A DNA stretch of 26,615 nucleotides from CAZSPL01 sp964608735 (GTDB taxonomy: Bacteria > JAJVIF01 > JAPKYR01 > CAZSPL01): the NCBI GenBank assembly GCA_964608735.1, contig CAZSPL010000023.1:1-26615 (forward strand). Direction: 5' to 3'. The notes below the pieces were generated by a model. It saw only the letters and a program-made list of their open reading frames with translations. It searched no databases and had not been told where the DNA came from. This document shows positions 22,513 through 26,615 of the stretch, piece after piece. The translations under genes and the position numbers were made by a program. Every line of letters starts with the position of its first letter. The first letter of the stretch is position 1.

Positions 22513-23997
22513 TTGGCGCAATGGGACAACATAACCCCCGATGAGATGCGCTCGATGCAGGGCGCGCTGTTGTCGCGCTTCATACGCGAGCAGCTTTTCC
22601 CGTTTAGCCCGTATTACCGAGAGATATTCGCCGAACACAAATTGAAGCCGGGGGATTTCCGCACATTCGACGACCTGGGCAAAATCCCGTTCTCATCGAA
22701 GGAGGACATCGCGCCGACATCCGACGACCCGCGTCGCCCGCGGAAGATAATCCTGCAGCCGGAGCTTCACACAATCAAGCGGCATCTCTCGCCCGTGAAA
22801 AAAATGAGACTTCTCGGCGGCAAGCTCATCGGGCAGGACCCCGCCGAGACATTGAAGGATGAATATCTTCCCGTCCACTTCATCGCCACGACTGGACGCA
22901 CCGCCAACTCGACGCCGTTCGTATATACGACGCGCGATGTCAAACGCCTGAGGCAGGTCGGTGCGCGCCTTTACAATACCGCCGGGATGAACCGCTCGGA
23001 TACCGCGCTGAATATTTTCCCCTACGCGCCGCATCTCGCATTCTGGGTCGTGGCGCTAGGAGCCATCGAAGCCGGCGTGCCATGCTTCAACAGCGGCGGC
23101 GGGAAAGTGCTGGGTACCGAGAAGATCCTCAGGACTGCCGCTGGGATGAATGCGACCGTGCTTACGGGCGTACCCGGTTATGTCTACCACCTCCTCCGCG
23201 TCGCCATCGAGATGGGGCTGAAGCTCCCGAATGTGAAGACCATCGCGCTCGGGGCGGAACGCGTTACCGAAGGACATCGGGTGAAGATGTCGGAGATGCT
23301 TCGCGAACTCGGCTCACCGAACCCGATGATACTCGGGACATACGGCTTCACCGAGGCGCGTACCGCGTGGGTCGAATGCCCAAGCGAGAAGAACCACGGC
23401 TATCATCTCTATCCGGATTTCGAGATTTTCGAAATCATCGATCCCGGCACCGGCAAACCCGTCGGCGAAGGGGAAGACGGCGAGATAGTCTACTCGTGCC
23501 TTGACTGGCGCGGCTCATGCATCATGCGCTACCGTACCGGCGACTACGCGAGGGGCGGAATCGTACACAACAAATGCCCCGGATGCGGACGCGCCGGCCC
23601 GCGGCTCACCAACGACATCACGCGCCTGTCGAACCTCTCCGAATTCCGCCTGACCAGCGTACGGGGCACCGTCGTCAACCTCAACGACCTCGTGCCCATC
23701 ATGACCGGCCTCGCGGAAATCGTGGAGTGGCAGATAGAGATAACCAAGGCGGACAACGATCCGCACGAACTCGACGTGCTCAATCTTTACGTCGCCGTGA
23801 AAGACGGCACCGATAAAACCAGGCTCACCGAAATCCTCAACGATAAATTCACCTGCGCATCCGAAGTGAAGCCTTCGAATATAATCTACCTTCCCGCCGA
23901 GGAAGTCGTGGCGCAGCTTCAGATGGAAACGAGCACCAAGGAAGAGCGCATCGTCGACCACAGGCCGAGAATACTCCGTGAAGCGGGGCTGCAATGA
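22513..23997 (+). CDS. Phenylacetate-CoA ligase (PaaK)-like adenylate-forming enzyme
   Basis: 494 residues starting at TTG 22513, with GGAGG (22503-22507) five bases upstream; the frame also opens at TTG 22501, but the ribosome site lies inside that. The adenylate-forming fold of the PaaK family is shown by the N-terminal SPYYREIF, FDDLGKIPFSSKEDI, a nucleotide-loop equivalent HFIATTGRTANSTPF, GTYGFTEARTAW, YRTGDYA and NKCPGCGRAGPRL. Such enzymes activate an aromatic or other carboxylate to acyl-AMP and then the CoA thioester. The loop differs from the usual SSGTTGKP. No paa catabolic genes are nearby; the next gene, a lytic transglycosylase, overlaps by four bases. The substrate is therefore unknown and a role in envelope metabolism is conceivable. 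Confidence 0.85.
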   Translation: MAQWDNITPDEMRSMQGALLSRFIREQLFPFSPYYREIFAEHKLKPGDFRTFDDLGKIPFSSKEDIAPTSDDPRRPRKIILQPELHTIKRHLSPVKKMRLLGGKLIGQDPAETLKDEYLPVHFIATTGRTANSTPFVYTTRDVKRLRQVGARLYNTAGMNRSDTALNIFPYAPHLAFWVVALGAIEAGVPCFNSGGGKVLGTEKILRTAAGMNATVLTGVPGYVYHLLRVAIEMGLKLPNVKTIALGAERVTEGHRVKMSEMLRELGSPNPMILGTYGFTEARTAWVECPSEKNHGYHLYPDFEIFEIIDPGTGKPVGEGEDGEIVYSCLDWRGSCIMRYRTGDYARGGIVHNKCPGCGRAGPRLTNDITRLSNLSEFRLTSVRGTVVNLNDLVPIMTGLAEIVEWQIEITKADNDPHELDVLNLYVAVKDGTDKTRLTEILNDKFTCASEVKPSNIIYLPAEEVVAQLQMETSTKEERIVDHRPRILREAGLQ

Positions 23998-26435
23998 GGC
24001 ATGCATCTTCGCGGCGGTCAGGCTCACGAATTTTCGGCGTGACGGCGTTCATCGTGGTTCTCATCGCGCTCGCGTTTCTTTCCCCTTATGCCGTCAGATT
24101 CCTTCGCAGCATGGCCTCATTCCCGAACCAGGACCCGACGGTAACGGCGCTTATCGAACTTATGGACGAGATGCGCGGGAAGCTCGCGCGGAATCCCGAT
24201 GACCAGGAAGCGCGGCTTATATTCGCCGACGCATCGTTCCGGCTTGGCGGGGTACGCGAAGCGCTTCGCACCATCAAGACCATCGAGGATTCCGGCAACA
24301 TCCCCACCGGCGTGGATGAACTCAAAGCGAGGATAGGGGAATACAGGAAATCGTGGGACAAAGCCGGCGAGCTTTACGCGCGCAGCCTCGCGAGCGATGA
24401 GCCGGCATCATTCTACCCGGAGATTATGAGCATCTGCGACGAAGCCGCCACAAAATATGATGCTATTCTCTACCAGCGCGCGATGTTCTTGAAGTCGCAC
24501 ATACTCCTGAGGGAAGGGCGCAAGGATGAAGCGCGTCCGATTCTCAAGGAGCTTCTCGGCAAACATATACTCATCAACGATTATTACCAGTATTACTACG
24601 CCAGGAGCCTCATCACCCCGGAACATGTCACCGAGGCGCTCAAGGAATTCGACCGGCTGCTCAAGCTGTATCCAGAGAGCCGCATCGCGCCACTCGGGCT
24701 TTTGGAACAGGTGAACATTCTCCGGGAAGCGGACATGCTCGATTTGGCGGTCGAATGCGCGCAGCGCGTAATCGCAGATTATCCCGAATCGACATTCGTC
24801 CCCAAGGCGCATCGGAAGCTCGCGGAGATTTACGAGTTGCAGGGGAATCCCGATGCCCCGATGCAGCTCTATACGATTATCGACAAGTGGCCCGAGAGCG
24901 ACGAGGCGAGGCTCGCGATTTCCGAGTTGATGAGCGGCGATGCGTCATTCGGCGGATTCCCGCCCGCGCAAAGGCTTCGCATACTCGAAGTCCTTGTCGA
25001 CAGAGGGATGTACAACCAGGCGAAGCAGCCGCTTGAAGGTATCCGCGACGACACGAGCGTGGATGGAGATACACGGGCTGGCGCGATGTATCACCTCGCG
25101 CGGATTCACTACTATCTCGGTGAATATACGAAATGCGTCAGCGTCGCGCGTGAATCGCTCCTCGTCAGCCCGAAGGGCGAATGGTCGGGCAAGGCGCATA
25201 ACCGGATGGCGCATGCATATCGAAAGCTCGGCAATATGAACAAGGCTCTCGAAGAATATAAAATCGTCGCGGCGGGATATCCCGACCTCGCGCCGTTCGC
25301 GCTCTACAACGCGGGGGAAATACAGATGGCGAAAGGGGACCGTTCAGCGACGGCCAAGAGCTTCGCGGAGCTTGCAAGCAGGTTCCCGGAATCATCCGAA
25401 GCCGAAGGTGCGCTCAGAGCGCTGTTTATCATGGATTACCAGGCGGGGGATTATGAAGGCTGCGTTGAATCCGCGGACAAGCTTATCGAGCTTTTCCCCG
25501 ACGGCAGGCAGTCGGGCGCGGCGCATTTCTGGCGCGCGAAATCGCTTTCCAAACTCGGCAGGGATATCGAGGCGAGCGAGGAACTGTTGTATATCACCGA
25601 ACGATACCAGCGGAATTATTACGGCATCCGCGCAATGGAGATACTCGGGGCATCGACGGAGGATATCAAGAAGCAGATTTTATCGAGTGCGGCCGACCAG
25701 GGGGCGGGTATAACCGGCCCGGGACCCGAGCGCCTCGATGTAGCGCGGGAGCTGCTTCGCGCCAACATCTTCGACCTCGCATCGGATGAATTCGCCGGAT
25801 TGCCCGCGGGTATTACCCCCGAGGCGTACTATGCGGATGTCGTGCAGAAATATCTCGGCGGGGATTGGCATGGTTCATACAAAGCGGCGCGCGACCTTTT
25901 CTCCCGCGGTTACTGCAACCTGCTTCCCGGGGATGAACTATACGACATGCTGATGATGGGCTATCCCATGGCATACCAGGATGAGATCGCCGATGCCGCG
26001 CAACGGTATGACCTCGATGCATCGTGGATCAACGGCATCATCCTTCAGGAATCGACATTCCAGGAAAGCATCGTGAGCCATGCCGACGCCATCGGCCTTA
26101 TGCAGGTGATGCCGTCGACCGGGACATTCATCGCCGATCTGAAAGGGCTGGCCAAATTCGACCCATCGGTTCTCTACGATATCGAGACCAATCTCGACTA
26201 TGGTGCGTTCTACATCGATTACCTGCGCGACCTTTTAAACGGCGACCTCGCGATGGTTTTGATCGCATACAACGGGGGGCCCGGTAACGCACGCACGTGG
26301 CGAAGCCGATATTACAAAGGGGATTTCGAGCTTTTCATCGAGTCGATTCCGGTAACGGAGAGCCGGAATTTCGTGAAGTATGTTTATACAAACATCAGAA
26401 TCTACGAAGCGCTTGCCGATGGGCGGAATAAATAG
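23994..26435 (+). CDS. TPR-repeat lytic transglycosylase, membrane-anchored
   Basis: 813 residues; ATG 23994 overlaps the ligase stop (ATGA). Residues 14-33 are a signal anchor. Residues about 45-640 are a long alpha-solenoid of TPR-like repeats (LKEFDRLLKLYPESRIAP, YTIIDKWPESDEARLAI, FAELASRFPESSEAEGAL and others), as in the superhelical part of Slt70. The C-terminal SLT domain (about 675-800) has the catalytic Glu686 in IILQESTFQ, then AIGLMQVMPSTG and LIAYNGGPGNARTW. It cleaves glycan strands in peptidoglycan to 1,6-anhydro ends, during growth, division or recycling. Arrangement and length are close to Slt70 (about 640 residues) with a longer solenoid. Coupled translation with the ligase-like gene is unusual. 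Confidence 0.92.
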   Translation: MRHASSRRSGSRIFGVTAFIVVLIALAFLSPYAVRFLRSMASFPNQDPTVTALIELMDEMRGKLARNPDDQEARLIFADASFRLGGVREALRTIKTIEDSGNIPTGVDELKARIGEYRKSWDKAGELYARSLASDEPASFYPEIMSICDEAATKYDAILYQRAMFLKSHILLREGRKDEARPILKELLGKHILINDYYQYYYARSLITPEHVTEALKEFDRLLKLYPESRIAPLGLLEQVNILREADMLDLAVECAQRVIADYPESTFVPKAHRKLAEIYELQGNPDAPMQLYTIIDKWPESDEARLAISELMSGDASFGGFPPAQRLRILEVLVDRGMYNQAKQPLEGIRDDTSVDGDTRAGAMYHLARIHYYLGEYTKCVSVARESLLVSPKGEWSGKAHNRMAHAYRKLGNMNKALEEYKIVAAGYPDLAPFALYNAGEIQMAKGDRSATAKSFAELASRFPESSEAEGALRALFIMDYQAGDYEGCVESADKLIELFPDGRQSGAAHFWRAKSLSKLGRDIEASEELLYITERYQRNYYGIRAMEILGASTEDIKKQILSSAADQGAGITGPGPERLDVARELLRANIFDLASDEFAGLPAGITPEAYYADVVQKYLGGDWHGSYKAARDLFSRGYCNLLPGDELYDMLMMGYPMAYQDEIADAAQRYDLDASWINGIILQESTFQESIVSHADAIGLMQVMPSTGTFIADLKGLAKFDPSVLYDIETNLDYGAFYIDYLRDLLNGDLAMVLIAYNGGPGNARTWRSRYYKGDFELFIESIPVTESRNFVKYVYTNIRIYEALADGRNK

Positions 26436-26466
26436 AAATTTCCCGTATCCGAATGACCTGGCGCAT

Positions 26467-26495
26467 TTGCCGGGGATGGATACATCACATAGAAT
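26467..26495 (+). promoter_or_regulatory. Candidate promoter for glmS
   Basis: TTGCCG (26467-26472) and TAGAAT (26490-26495) at 17-base spacing in the 120-base gap before glmS. Confidence 0.4.
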
Positions 26496-26555
26496 ATGTA
26501 CGCCTCCTTGGAGAGAGGAAGCTTGCGCCAATGTCCCAGGGAGGGAATTGAGAAT

Positions 26556-26615
26556 ATGTGCGGAATAATCGGATATATCGGTACCGAGCAGGCGGCGAAG
26601 ATACTCGTCGACGGC
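26556..26615 (+). CDS. glmS: Glutamine-fructose-6-phosphate aminotransferase, N-terminus only
   Basis: The first 20 codons are inside the window and the rest lies beyond the right edge. ATG 26556 is preceded by GGGAGGG (26539-26545). The peptide begins MCGIIGYIG, in which Cys2 becomes the N-terminal catalytic nucleophile of class II glutamine amidotransferases after methionine removal. GlmS makes glucosamine-6-phosphate for peptidoglycan and lipopolysaccharide. MCGI(I/V)G starts are shared by other class II amidotransferases, but MCGIIGYIG with a following AAKILVDG fits GlmS best. No glmS ribozyme fits in the short leader. Confidence 0.86.
   Translation, partial: MCGIIGYIGTEQAAKILVDG

Noticed and set aside
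26502..26545. CCTCC upstream of glmS that could pair with the GGGAGGG ribosome site
   Set aside because: Five complementary bases can occur by chance, and no alternative competing structure was seen.
26436..26555. glmS ribozyme in the glmS leader (GCGCC at 26525-26529 recalls the cleavage-site start)
   Set aside because: Only about 30 bases remain between that point and the start codon, while the ribozyme core needs well over 100 bases.
1..26615. CRISPR arrays, rRNA, tRNA, transposons, integrases, attachment sites
   Set aside because: No direct-repeat arrays, RNA gene cores, transposase motifs or terminal inverted repeats were seen on reading both strands.

Overview
The window reads as chromosomal DNA from a GC-rich, diderm, uncultivated-type bacterium. 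Two lipoproteins with clear lipoboxes, several Sec signal peptides, a periplasmic-type lytic transglycosylase and a SPOR protein indicate an outer-membrane cell plan. Start codons TTG and GTG are frequent. I cannot assign a phylum: the core genes (rpsA, coaE, folC, gpmI, glmS) are recognisable, but the large secreted proteins belong to no family I can name with certainty. There are no RNA genes, CRISPR arrays, insertion sequences or phage genes, and no gene-free stretch longer than about 300 bases. The longest gaps are about 200-230 bases and hold promoters and terminators.

Layout. 1-1787 (-): an alkaline-phosphatase-superfamily hydrolase cut by the left edge. 1879-3487 (+): a phosphonate-type ABC ATPase and permease (phnC, phnE) with no binding protein beside them, ending at a bidirectional hairpin terminator. 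3541-5670 (-): a large lipoprotein of unknown function. 5874-6830 (+): an HDOD signalling protein with its own terminator. 7064-9184 (+): a lipoprotein with three tandem PrcB_C-like domains. 9412-11103 (+): ribosomal protein S1 with a long acidic tail. 11175-13766 (+): an overlapping operon coaE - membrane-anchored unknown - folC. 13808-14401 (+): SPOR protein. 14501-15379 (+): a Cam/CcmM-type left-handed beta-helix protein. 15569-19490 (+): three consecutive HtrA/DegP-like proteins. 19645-21272 (+): a small Cys-rich ORF overlapping gpmI. 21390-22412 (+): secreted beta-propeller protein. 22513-26435 (+): a phenylacetate-CoA-ligase-like enzyme overlapping a TPR lytic transglycosylase. 26556 to the right edge (+): glmS start.

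The standout is the HtrA cluster. A promoter at 15488-15517 and a terminator at 19512-19540 enclose three paralogous exported trypsin-fold/PDZ proteins. The middle one keeps His95-Asp133-Ser245. In both flanking proteins all three catalytic positions are replaced (Ser/Ser/Glu in the first, Gln/Gln/Tyr in the third). This pseudo - active - pseudo arrangement suggests a hetero-oligomeric periplasmic protease or chaperone in which dead paralogues act as scaffold, substrate receptor or regulator. Just upstream lies another apparent pseudoenzyme, a gamma-carbonic-anhydrase-like protein that has lost all three zinc-binding histidines. The PrcB-like lipoprotein is a third possible protease-associated factor, but it lies in a separate transcription unit.
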